Source: Musa acuminata AAA Group (Eukaryota; Streptophyta; Magnoliopsida; Zingiberales; Musaceae). Taken from it: 64,000 nucleotides of DNA. The DNA is taken from positions 42,292,001 through 42,356,000 of the forward strand of contig NC_088357.1 of the NCBI RefSeq assembly GCF_036884655.1. Reading direction: 5' to 3'. Made by a program: the position numbers and the translations under genes. Positions within the stretch are counted from its first letter, which is position 1; each line of letters starts with the position of its first letter. Under the pieces are notes generated by a model, which did no database searches, was not told the DNA's origin, and worked only from the letters and a program-made list of their open reading frames with translations. This document shows, piece by piece, positions 22,796 to 33,302 of this stretch.

Positions 22796-23054
22796 AGTTT
22801 TAAATATGAATATTTATTATCTGAAACTATTACAAGAAAGCAACTGAGTCCAAGTCTTTGATGTCACTCGAGATCTTTTGTTGTTAACATTCTAGAAGGC
22901 ATAAATGAGTTGTGGAGTGATCACTATTAAGCATAGGATTTTATAGTATTTTATTATACTCTAAAATTAGTTTAGTTTCCATATATCTCAAGAATAATTA
23001 TTGTAGGTATGAGGTTTTTACACTCTGAAGCATTTGTGGTATGGTTACAATACA

Positions 23055-23066
23055 AGTCAAAGTCAA
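23055..23066 (-). promoter_or_regulatory. Paired W-box cores upstream of RLP-2
   Basis: The minus strand reads TTGACTTTGACT, about 700 bases before the ATG. It is the equivalent of 6740-6751. Confidence 0.38.
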
Positions 23067-24264
23067 ACAGATATTTATCTTGTATCTCTTGAATGGTAGT
23101 AGTGATATGTTCTAATGAGATGATAAATGGATTGAATTTTTGGATCTTCCTAGCACACCGTGTCAAGAAATGTCACCGTCAATGTTTCATATGTGTGGGT
23201 TTTCCTATTCGTAATTTCATGTTCGTTTTTTTTGAAGTAGACAACTTTCATTGAATTAGAAATAAATTATACAATTATTTGTAAATATATATATATATAT
23301 ATAGTTTTTTCAGAAAATAAAAATAAAACTTTTAAAAAAATATTCTCTTCTCAAGTATTCAATCATTAGAGTGACTTTGCCATGATTTTTGGATAGAAAG
23401 AAGTGTGATTGAGACATGAGAAAAAGAATCAGCGCATGATTCCAACATTTAAGTTGAGGAGGATCCAAACTTCCATCCTTCCAAAAATATAATATAATCC
23501 TTAACTAATTATTTCTTAATTAGTTGACTATTGTAAGTGTTCCAATGTACGCACTAAGAGTCATGACTAAAGGTGACACAATCAACATTGGAATAACATT
23601 AATCAATGCATGTCAATTGGATTTTCATAGCCCCACTTTGACATGTCGCGTTGAGAATTCTAGTGACGTGTTGCGTGGTTTGACGGGGGATGAAATGAAA
23701 CTAGCGAGTCTTTGTGCAAAAAGTCTCAAAAGTTGATTTTATCTTTTGAGCATTTCTTGATGTCCCATTCTAACTCATCCCGTCAAGGGGGCAGAGAGAG
23801 AGATCACTGTTTTCTTATCGAGCATGCGCACCTTCCTCTCTCTTTCCTTCTGTTTGTTTTTTATTTGTCTTCTTTAATGTATAAGTAATAAGTATATACG
23901 TTTCGATTTTTATTGGATACGTATAAGTAATATTTTGATAGAACATTGTAACTCATTTATTTTTCGACTTCTCGTATTTCCATAATTTATTGAGTGAATT
24001 TTTTCATGTCATATAATGTTGGCAATCCTAAAGAAATACCTAATAAATAAGGGAATTGGGTGAAGATAGATAATAAATAAAAAAATAAAAGAGAGAAAAA
24101 AAAATCTGATTTATAAAAATATTAATTTAAGGGGGAGGGATTTGAAATATTCTTGTGACTTACGTTGTTGAAATATACAAATCTTTATTGTAAATTAGTT
24201 TTAGAGAGGAGAAAAGAGGAACGAATGTAGATGATAGTTTTGGACTCGTTAAGTCTAATGAACC

Positions 24265-24582
24265 AATGGAATGATTTGGAGAAGAAATTTTTTTTTAAAT
24301 ACTAAAGGGATGAACACTTTGTTTTATTCTCTAGATAAAAATGAATTCAATCGGATTTCTATTTCACATTTGGCACACTCTTGAAATCACACATGAAGGT
24401 ACTAATAAAATTAAAGATTCAAAAATTAATCTTTTAATTTATGATTTTGAATTATTTCGTATGAAGCTAATCTTTTAAGTCAAGCAAAACTATTGTTGAT
24501 ATGTATACATGTTTTATGGATGTCATCAATAGTTTAAAAGTTCTTGACAAATATTTTTCTAATCTAAAATTATGAACTCATA
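24265..24582 (+). pseudogene. Sirevirus-like gag fragment inserted in a spacer
   Basis: Translated on the plus strand with frameshifts, this gives short runs typical of copia (Sirevirus-type) gag: NTLFYSLDKNEFNRISIS, then WHTLEITHEGTNKIKDSKINL, then TIVDMYTCFMDVINSLKVL. The other R-a copies run straight from the GATAGTTTT block to the TCACTCATACATTTTGT block without it. The matching part of a longer relic of the same kind lies at 61440-61700. It is broken by at least two frameshifts and stops and has no LTR next to it. Confidence 0.7.
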
Positions 24583-25084
24583 TTACTCATATGTTTTATA
24601 AAAAATAATACTATTATCATGATCCCATTATAATTCTCAGTTTTTTACATAGGTAAAAAAAAATGAAAACAAAGTAATTAACAAAGAAGAAAATGAAATT
24701 GCATCAAGATGATTCAATATGTTTTACTTGGTCATATTTTGATAAAACAAGCTTCTAGAATTGTATTATAAAATAATTTCCTTCTTTATATATCATGTTC
24801 TTCCTTTCTTATAAGATGATAATTCTTTTTGTCTTTTTATTTATTTATGTTTTTCTTCTTATTTACTGACAATCTTGAAATAAGATCATAAATATGTGAC
24901 AATACAAATATATCAATTGAACCCGAGCTTGAATTAACTATCAATTCAAATGATTTTAGTAGGTCTTTTTTATTTTCACATATGGCAAATGTGGCCTGAT
25001 TTCCACCGTGTGAAATTCAATGATACTGGCATAAATCATGGATTGAGATATAGGAAAAGAATCAATTGTAAATTTCTTAACTGG

Positions 25085-25109
25085 TTATATGTATATATAT
25101 ATGTATATG

Positions 25110-25141
<32 letters not shown>

Positions 25142-25180
25142 TTTATATGTATATATTTATATGTATATATATGTATATTA
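25085..25180. repeat. TA/TG-rich microsatellite at the R-a/R-b boundary
   Basis: An interrupted TA run with TGTATATA variants. The apparent 77-codon frame across it is repeat-driven (YIYVYIYIY) and is not a gene. Confidence 0.85.
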
Positions 25181-25189
25181 TAACTAATC

Positions 25190-25662
25190 AATCAATCTCA
25201 AGTACCCCAGTGAGGTTCTCACACTCCAACATTTAACCAATACAGTCATGACTTTATGAATGAGTTGGAATGAGATTGACAAATCTTCCTTGTTGACTCT
25301 TGAAATCTTAATTGGGATATGAAATATGATTGTGACTATATCTCAGGACTAGTTCTTGGTATGAGGTTTTTCAACTCTAAGATATTTATGGTGTGGTTAC
25401 AATGAAAGTCAAAGTCAAGTAAATATCTATGTTTATTTGATGGAAGTCAAAGTCCAAGTCAAAGTCAAAGTCAAGTCAAACTCCATTGATTTATCTTCTT
25501 AACGTATCATCTCAAGTGAACAAGAAATGAACGGTTATACTTGCATCTTTTCCTATATGTACTTTCATATTTAATTAATTTTTATTTATATAAAAAAATT
25601 AAGTTTTTAGAAAATAATTTTAGTATCGACCCTGTCCTTTAGCACACACAAATGGAACCACC

Positions 25663-25695
<33 letters not shown>

Positions 25696-26340
25696 CTCTT
25701 CTCATATATTTAATCATCTTCGGGTTAGGTTTCCCATAGTTATTTGATTAATTAATGGAAAAAAAGTGATTGAGATATAAGGGAAAAAAAATAGATGATT
25801 CTAATATGTAAGTTGGGAAGGGTTCAAACTATAATTCTATGGTGGTTTGAAGGAGGGAGGCAGGCTAGAGTGAATCAGACGAGTCTTCCTGCAAATAAGT
25901 CTCGAAAGTTGATGTCATCTATACTCCTTTCTTGATGTTTTAACTCACCCGATCAAGGGGGAAAGAGAGAGTCCACTGTTTGATTGCCTAGCATGTCGAT
26001 CCCCCTCTCTCTTGCCTATTGCCTGCTTTATCTTTATCCTCATTAATACATAATTAATATGTATATCTATTTTTATTTTTATTGGATATGTATAAATAAT
26101 ATTTTGATAGGACCACTACAACTCATGCATTGACTAAATTTTTTTTATATGTCATACACCAAAAGAGAATTCTTAATATATGAGAGAATTGGATGGGGTG
26201 GACAGTAAAAAGGAAAAAAACTAAAATGGAGAGGAAACCAAATATTTTGATTTTTAGAAATATTAGTTCAAGTAATAAAAAATACATAAAATAAATTCCA
26301 ATTTTGTGAAGGAATAATAAATGTACGAATAAAATACCCA
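25190..26340. repeat. Spacer module R-b, unit 2 copy
   Basis: Matches 8200-9400. It includes an AAT run at 25663-25695 and an expanded GTCAA cluster at 25407-25479. No gene is visible. Confidence 0.68.
25407..25479 (-). promoter_or_regulatory. Clustered W-box cores (seven TTGAC in 73 bases)
   Basis: On the minus strand TTGAC occurs twice at 25407-25418 and five times between 25446 and 25479, as a local expansion of a GTCAAA motif present once or twice in other R-b copies. It is about 3.1 kb upstream of RLP-2, so a regulatory role is uncertain. It may simply be a small tandem expansion. Confidence 0.35.
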
Positions 26341-27180
26341 ATCGTCATGAATCATGACTTAAATAACGTATATGATTGCAATTTATTGCTTTATTTTAAG
26401 AACTTGATGCCTTGTTAATTTTTAGTAACACTGGAAATGTTTGGATGCGAAATGTTATTCTTATGGATATTATAATGCTGGAAATTAAACTAAATTAAAC
26501 ATTATCCAATTAATATAAATAGTTCCGATGTCCGATTGGCAGACAATTTGACCATATTACATCATTGATGTCTATTGAAGCTAAAATAATAGTCGACATA
26601 AGCTGCCAAAAGAAAATATAGGAAATGAAAGAAAATAAAAAAAAGAATAATAATCTTTCCTAAGCAAATAAGAACTGTAACATTCATGCAAGGTTTGAAT
26701 TAATATAAATATTGCTGCAAAACAGATAATGACTCGATGATTACTGTAACATTCATTCAAAGAGCCTTAAACATTTACAATAACTGCTAAAAAAAGAGAT
26801 AAAGATTGAAAGTAGACTAATAACTAGTATTGCATTGATAAGAATGCAAAGAGCTGAACGATATATACTTCAGAATTGAGCTTTTAAATTGCATTATATA
26901 AGTCCTGATCATTTAAAGTTCTTTGCAGAATGGTTACATAGGCTTATCATTTAATATTGATGTGCTTACAGAGAATTGATATCTTAGATTGATGTGCTGT
27001 CATTCTGAATCATTCGGTGATAATAGTTGCATGACATGTGGATTTGTGGAGAAGTTTACGCCCCCATGACCCTCAACGAGGGAGCTGCAATTAAAGATAG
27101 AGAAATGGGCCTCTGCTTCACACGAACTTAAGATAGTGTCTGAGCTGCTAAGGTAATATGTATATCGCAATTGTTTGAAG
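26341..27180. other. Intergenic stretch between units 2 and 3
   Basis: AT-rich sequence with no coding frame, no repeat module and no RNA gene that I can recognise. Confidence 0.5.
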
Positions 27181-27391
27181 CTTTAAAGCTCCAGAATGAT
27201 CACAGTTGGACATGCACAATATACCGAAACTATCCTAATAGCATAACATCATAATACATAGAACACCAGAAACTGTCCAGTCCTTTTGCTGATAGCTTTA
27301 CCATCATAATACATATGGGCGACATGGTGGAAAGGACCGTATGATCTCAAGCTGTAATAGTAAATGTGCCACCCAAGTTTCCTGCGACAGT

Positions 27392-28475
27392 TCATGTGGT
27401 TCTTCTCGATTTGGACTTCATCCTTGCAAATCTTACTGCCAACTGCACGAAGACCCAATCACCAGTCTGGAAGAGAGCAACCCTTAGAGACTGTTTGATG
27501 ATCATTATGCCAAAACAACTCCAAAACCCAACCACGAATCCCATGACGATGCTTGTAATTTCTAATACACCTTCAAGCTCGCCATCACTGTCTTCTTCTC
27601 CTTCTTCAATTGCTGCAGGAGGTAGGCTTCGATAAGCAACGTCTCCAGGGCACACAGACAGTGGCGTACCACAAAGGTCTTTGTTGCCAACATGGATTGA
27701 GGGGTCATTTAACGTGGACAATTGATTGCTTGTTGGAATGCTTCCTGACAAGTTGTTGTAAGATGAGACTCGAGTGGCTCAGGAAGGTGAGAGTAGAAAA
27801 GCTACGAGGAATATTTCCTGTCAAATGATTGTCGGACGAGCTAAGATATTGTATACCTGTAGACATATCCGAGAACCAAGCTGGAACTTTGCCCGCGAGT
27901 TCAACACCAGATAGTTGAAGGCTTCTCAAATTAGTTTGGCTTCGAATCCAAGTAGGAAATCTAGTTCCTATATGACAGAAACTCATGTCAATAAATGAAG
28001 CATCAAAAGGGGGAAGCCAATTTGAAGGAGCTGTAAGATATGTCCAAATTTTCCAAGTTGAAGGAGCTGGGAAAAGTGTGCTTCAGTGATGTCGCCTTCT
28101 AGTGAGTTTGAGGAGAGGTCCAACCTGTACATTCCAGAAAATCGACCCAAATTAGATGGAATAATGCCATTAAATTTGTTGCCCTCAATACTTAAGTATG
28201 ACAAGGCTGCTCCTCCACGACAACTCGGCAAACCTAAAGTCCTCCGCATCTGCCCTGATAAGTGGTTGATCTGATATATCCAAGAACTGCAAGAGGTCGA
28301 GTTTGCCAATTGTTTCAGGTAGTTGCCCGGTAACAGAGTTACGAGACAGACGTAAAACCTGCAGACTTTGAAGATTGCCAATGTGTGCAAGGCTGCTAGC
28401 ATTAGTGAGCCATCTTAGAATACATGCATTACTTGAGTTCTAATAACCAGAGAGATCGAGCATGACAATGGATGT
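27392..28475 (-). pseudogene. Truncated RLP fragment, unit 3
   Basis: Fourth-frame-broken copy of the same fragment as at 1282-2455. It shares the 90-base LRR loss with unit 2 (near 28225) and has a private 12-base in-frame deletion near 27468 that removes RLTDK-region residues before TGDW. It shares an MIIKQSL variant with unit 4. The C-cap, membrane helix and tail are readable, but the upstream LRRs are out of frame and there is no start. Confidence 0.87.
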
Positions 28476-29031
28476 CAACAGAAGACTACTAAAAGCTACA
28501 AAATTTGCCAACAGAAGCTTCCATATAAAATAACATAAAGAAAAGCATGTGTCGACATCCAATTAACGAGGCAATGTATCGAAAGGAAAGCGATAACAGA
28601 ACTACGGAAGATAAAAAAGTATTTGAAGAGATTAGAAGGAATGCATTACTTGATACTTCTTCCTTCTTTATTCTGACAACATTGCATGATGATTACATAC
28701 AGCATTACTTGAAAGCAGCTTGCGACCTCAAGATGTAACAATAAGCTCTTCAGCATACTTCTTCTGCTTTATTATAATGTCATAAAGACAACGGTAGGGA
28801 TGACTGACTTGAACATATTGATTAGAACGACGGATGATGAAGTTTTTGAACTGATTAGAACAAACACATACATACTAATGAAGCAAAAGGCCATCAACTG
28901 CGATACCCTTTTCCTTCCTTATTCTGACAACAGTACACCATATCATACGAGCTGGAATTACTAACTGGAAAAGCAGCTTGAGACCTCCTTAAGATGTAAC
29001 AGCAAACTCTTCTGTTCTTGCCACCGATGGA
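28476..29031. repeat. Spacer between RLP fragment and RLP-3
   Basis: Copy of the 2456-3009 spacer, very close to the one at 45616-46173. No gene is visible. Confidence 0.65.
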
Positions 29032-32000
29032 TCAAGTCACACTTTGCTGTTTGGACTTTAACCTTGCACATCCGACTGCCAAATGCACGTAGCACCAATC
29101 GTAGGCCTTGTCGAAAACTCGAAAGAAAGCCATCCTTATGCTCTGTTTCATGATCATTGTTCCAACAAAACTCCAAAAACCAACCACAAAACCCATGACG
29201 ATGCTGGTAATTTCCCACACTGTTTCAAGCCTGTCACCGTTTTTCTCTTCGTGTTCATGAGGTGGACTTTGATGATCTGCATCACCAGGGCACTCTGGCA
29301 GTGGCGTACCACAAAGGTATTCATTACCATCATAGATTGACGCGTTGAAGGTCGACATTTGACCACCGGCTGTTGGAATTCTTCCTGACAAGTTGTTGTG
29401 AGAGAGATTCAAGTGGCTTAGGAAGGTGAGAGATGATAAGCTGGAAGGAATATCTCCTGTGAGATTGTTCATCGATAAGTCAAGTGATTCCAGTTGTTCC
29501 ATGGAACCAATCTTTTCTGGAATGGTTCCTCTCAAATGATTCTTGGATAAGTTCAAAAAAAGCAATCCATGAAGGTTTGTTAGCTCTCTTGGGATCTCGC
29601 CGGAAAGATTATTGTTTGATAGGTCTATGCTTGTTACAAGTGAGAGAATTGTGGTGTATTGGATGTCATATCCTTTGGCTGTTATTACTATGCTCTCGCT
29701 ATAGGAACCGCTAACATTAAAAAGATTAAGCAATGATGTAGTGTCATGTTGTATCTCAACCATAGCACTACAATTTCCTAGAGACGAAGGAATGCTACCA
29801 GAAAGATGGTTGGAAGAAAGATCCAAAACCTGAAGAGAAGTGAGATTTGCTATGTGCACTGGAATGGTACCATAAAATAGGTTTGACTTCAAACTAAGAA
29901 CTCTCAAGTACAAAAGGTTTTCTCCCACCCATGTTGGTATTTCATCAAACAAATTATTTTCAGCGAGATCAAGGGTAACCAATTGTTCACAATGTTTCAG
30001 GAAGGAAGGAAATCTTCCAGACAAGTTGTTGTGGTTCAGATGCAAGGACTGTAGAGAAGTTGGGAATGATTTATGACATGTTGGGATTTCTCCAGATAAA
30101 TTATTGTTTGATAGGTCCAGGATTTTCAGATCATTAAGATTGCAGAAAAAGGGAGAAAAACTGCCATTGATATTGTTATGAGATAAAGATAAAATTTGAA
30201 GGTAGGAGGCATTTGCAAAACTCAACGGAATGCGTCCAACAAATGAGTTATTGGAAAGATCAATGATGTCATTGGCAACAGAGGGTAGCGGACCATTCAA
30301 GTTATTAGAACTCAAGTTAAGACCCCACAAACCTTTCGAGAAATCTGAAAACCAAGTTGGAAGGTGGCCTAAGAGTCCAACTCCAGATAAAGAAAGATCT
30401 CCCAAATTTGTTTGTGTCTGAATCCAAGCAGGAAATTTAGTTCTCATATGACATGAGCTCATAATAATCCTGTAGGCATTAAAAGGTGGAAGCCAATCAT
30501 TGGATAGGATCACATTCAAGGAGTTATAAGATATGTCCAAGTGTTCCAAGTTGGTGAGTTTGGAAAAGTGTGCTTCAGTGATGTTGCCTTCCAGCAAATT
30601 TGAGGAGATGTCCAATTCACGCAATGCAGATAATTGACCAATACTTGAGGGGACAATCCCACTCAAATTATTAGCCCTAATATATATATCTAAACTGGCT
30701 CTCTGGTTACAATCTGGTAAAGCATCGATCAAATCTGTTAGCTCTCCACCAATAGGGTTAAAGGACAAATCTATAGAACTCAAATTGCATAGTTTATTTA
30801 GAGTCCCAGATACTAACTTTGTCAGGTGATTACGTGATACATCCAACATTTGCAAGTTGTAGAGTCTGTTGAAGGTCTCTGGTATCTGCCCACTAAAAAA
30901 ATTATCAGATAAATCTAGCGATCGTATATTTTGGAGATTCCCAATAATTTCTGGTATTTGTCCTGAAATCTTATTTTCCCATAATATCAAGCTCTCCAAA
31001 TTGATGAGATCAACAAAAGTCGTTGGTATGCCGCCAGTAATATTATTGTCTGAGAGATCCAAGCGTTTCAAATTGGTGAGATTCCCAATAATTTCTGGTA
31101 TTTGTCCTGAAATCTTATTTCCCCATAATATCAAGCTCTCCAAGTTGATGAGATCACCAATAGTCGTTGGTATAGCTCCAATAATATTATTATACGAGAG
31201 ATCCAAGTATTCCAAATTGGTGAGATTTCCAATAGTTTTTGGTATTTGTCTTGAAAAATTATTTCCTTGTAATATCAAACTTTTCAAGTTGATAAGATCA
31301 CAAAAAGCCATTAGTATACCTCCGGTAATATTGGTGTACGAGAGATCCAAGTATTCCAAATTAGTGAGATTCTTTACTTTTTGTGAAATTTCTCCGGTAA
31401 TGTGATTGAATGTCAAACTTAAATATTGTAAGCTGCTCGGAGCATTTTTCACCATTTCTAGAATATCTCCATCGAACTTGTTTTCATCTAATGCGAGGTA
31501 CTCCAAGGAGCCAAGGCTCCTCAAGATTTGTCCAATATCTCCGCTTAATGAATTCCAACTTAAATCCAAATGCTTCAACCTGCTGCTCACATTCATTAGC
31601 ATTCCAAAAGGGCTAAGGCTCCTCAAGATTTGTCCCATATCTCCACTTAATGAATTCCAACTTAAATCCAGATACTTCAAGCTCCTGCTCACATTCATTA
31701 TCATTCCAAAAATTTCTCCTTCGAGACTATTGTCTAGCAAATATAATTCTTTCAAATTACTCAGAGCTCCGAGAGTGACTTGTAGTGACTCAATATCGAT
31801 ACCACTACAAGAAGAAAGATCAAGATATGCAAGGCTGCTAGCATGAGAGAGCCATCTTAGAATTGTTGTGTTCAAGTTGGAATAACCAGAGAGATCCAGC
31901 TTTACGATTGAAGTCAAATTAAATGGGGGCGGAGGAGCTGGAATATACGGGAGGCTTGCCCACTCCAAGCGCAATACTTCAAGACTGGGAATTGAATTAA

Positions 32001-32706
32001 CTTGGTGAAGCCAATTAGTTGCTTTAGAGAGGTTGACAGAACTCATATCAACATGTATTAGAGACGGAATTCGGGAGAGCCAATCAAGGTCATCAGCTCG
32101 TCGATCAATATGTCCACATCCTCCAAGATCGAGGAAGTGTAACTTAGAGAGATTCCCCAGTTGAGGAGGTATTAGTCCACCAAACATGGCATTGGATAGG
32201 TTAAGATATTCCAAATGCACAAGTGAAGCAATCATGTGGGGAATGTGGGAGCCAAAGAAATTATTCATGCTCAAATCCAGATATTTCAAATGCTTCAGAT
32301 CACGCAAAGCGGGATTTACCTTACTCGCACCCATCTCATACAGCAAGTAGCAAATGTTAACCCCATCATCCCAATCGTCTGTGTAGGAGTAAGGATAGTG
32401 GAGGTCGAGTTTGATGACATGGCTGGTGGTGTTGTCGCAGGCCACTCCTCTCCAACGACAGCAATCTTCACCGATCCAAGTAGAGAATATTTCGCCAGAG
32501 TCATACATGTCGGATCTGATGTCTAGGAGAGCTCTCCTCTCGCTCTCTATGCAGCTTCCCCCCTTCGCCCCGAGATGGCCATCATGATCCCCTCCGCCAT
32601 GGCCGACACAACAGGAGATGACTCCAAAGCTCATAATTACGGCCGTGAGCATGGTGACATGCTTTGAGCAAATAGATTTGCCCTTGCAGCCACCGCTAGC
32701 AGCCAT
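29032..32706 (-). CDS. LRR receptor-like protein RLP-3, 1224 aa, expanded LRR array
   Basis: The largest of the four receptors. Signal peptide (about 15-35), N-cap (C52, C82-C83, C90), LRRs, island with KGYDIQYTTIL, C-cap (C1132, C1139), acidic stretch, membrane helix (about 1165-1187, GFVVGFWSFVG) and a tail ending SKQQSVT are all present. The extra length comes from internal LRR duplications. An FGMxMNVSxxLKxLDLSWNSLSGD block occurs twice in tandem (DNA 31515-31700), and a two-LRR block with INLESLILWxNKISGQIPEIIGN occurs twice (DNA 30925-31170). Such repeats change the length of the ligand-binding surface. No kinase follows. The start matches RLP-1, RLP-2 and RLP-4. Confidence 0.93.
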   Translation of the reverse strand: MAASGGCKGKSICSKHVTMLTAVIMSFGVISCCVGHGGGDHDGHLGAKGGSCIESERRALLDIRSDMYDSGEIFSTWIGEDCCRWRGVACDNTTSHVIKLDLHYPYSYTDDWDDGVNICYLLYEMGASKVNPALRDLKHLKYLDLSMNNFFGSHIPHMIASLVHLEYLNLSNAMFGGLIPPQLGNLSKLHFLDLGGCGHIDRRADDLDWLSRIPSLIHVDMSSVNLSKATNWLHQVNSIPSLEVLRLEWASLPYIPAPPPPFNLTSIVKLDLSGYSNLNTTILRWLSHASSLAYLDLSSCSGIDIESLQVTLGALSNLKELYLLDNSLEGEIFGMIMNVSRSLKYLDLSWNSLSGDMGQILRSLSPFGMLMNVSSRLKHLDLSWNSLSGDIGQILRSLGSLEYLALDENKFDGDILEMVKNAPSSLQYLSLTFNHITGEISQKVKNLTNLEYLDLSYTNITGGILMAFCDLINLKSLILQGNNFSRQIPKTIGNLTNLEYLDLSYNNIIGAIPTTIGDLINLESLILWGNKISGQIPEIIGNLTNLKRLDLSDNNITGGIPTTFVDLINLESLILWENKISGQIPEIIGNLQNIRSLDLSDNFFSGQIPETFNRLYNLQMLDVSRNHLTKLVSGTLNKLCNLSSIDLSFNPIGGELTDLIDALPDCNQRASLDIYIRANNLSGIVPSSIGQLSALRELDISSNLLEGNITEAHFSKLTNLEHLDISYNSLNVILSNDWLPPFNAYRIIMSSCHMRTKFPAWIQTQTNLGDLSLSGVGLLGHLPTWFSDFSKGLWGLNLSSNNLNGPLPSVANDIIDLSNNSFVGRIPLSFANASYLQILSLSHNNINGSFSPFFCNLNDLKILDLSNNNLSGEIPTCHKSFPTSLQSLHLNHNNLSGRFPSFLKHCEQLVTLDLAENNLFDEIPTWVGENLLYLRVLSLKSNLFYGTIPVHIANLTSLQVLDLSSNHLSGSIPSSLGNCSAMVEIQHDTTSLLNLFNVSGSYSESIVITAKGYDIQYTTILSLVTSIDLSNNNLSGEIPRELTNLHGLLFLNLSKNHLRGTIPEKIGSMEQLESLDLSMNNLTGDIPSSLSSLTFLSHLNLSHNNLSGRIPTAGGQMSTFNASIYDGNEYLCGTPLPECPGDADHQSPPHEHEEKNGDRLETVWEITSIVMGFVVGFWSFVGTMIMKQSIRMAFFRVFDKAYDWCYVHLAVGCARLKSKQQSVT

Positions 32707-32769
32707 TGAGTAAGCTTTCAGAGATGATGGAGTTTAAGGTGTGAGGTCGGAAGGTGGCTCCATACATAC

Positions 32770-32776
32770 ATATATA
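32770..32776 (-). promoter_or_regulatory. TATA-like box of RLP-3
   Basis: The minus strand reads TATATATG, 64-70 bases before the ATG, where the other genes have TATAAA. The change may weaken the promoter. Confidence 0.5.
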
Positions 32777-33290
32777 GAATGACACTGAACGTTCCTCGAG
32801 GACTGATCGATCTCAAAGACCGGTGTTGTTGACATACCCGTTCCCGCACTCCAACATTTATTGACGTGATAAATGGTTTGGAATGGGCTGGCGAATCTTC
32901 CTCGATGTTTCTTGCAATCTTTACAGTCGAACAACGATGTGATCATTACTAATCAGTAATTGGACCGACGAGTTAATCTGATAGAATGAATAATTAATAT
33001 AAATATATAAAATTATACATATATATATAAGTTTTAAATATGAATAATTATTATCTGAGAATATTACAAGAAAGCAACTGAGTCCAAGTCATCAGGTCAT
33101 TTAAATTAAATCTTTTGTTGTTAACATTCTAAAAAGGTGGAAATGAGTTGTGGAATGACCACAGCTAAGCACAGTATTTTATAGATTTTTTATACTATAA
33201 ATTTTGTTTAATTTGGATATATCTCAAAAATAATTATTGTGGGTATAAGGTCATTGCACTCTGAAGCGTTTGTGTTGTGATTATGATACA

Positions 33291-33302
33291 AGTCAAAGTC
33301 AA
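33291..33302 (-). promoter_or_regulatory. Paired W-box cores upstream of RLP-3
   Basis: The minus strand reads TTGACTTTGACT, about 590 bases before the ATG. It is the equivalent of 6740-6751. Confidence 0.38.

Larger units (their letters stand above)
22355..24940. repeat. Spacer module R-a upstream of RLP-2
   Basis: R-a copy containing the RLP-2 promoter, a TA run at 22768-22795, the paired W-box cores at 23055-23066 and, only in this copy, an inserted retroelement gag fragment (24265-24582). Otherwise non-coding. Confidence 0.72.

Noticed and set aside
24950..25183. 77-codon frame ending in YIYVYIYIY
   Set aside because: Produced by the TA microsatellite.
30869..31846. Long plus-strand frames (178 and 146 codons) across RLP-3, and similar ones across the other RLPs
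   Set aside because: They are antisense shadows of the periodic LRR code. They contain no domain and coincide exactly with LRR repeats on the minus strand.
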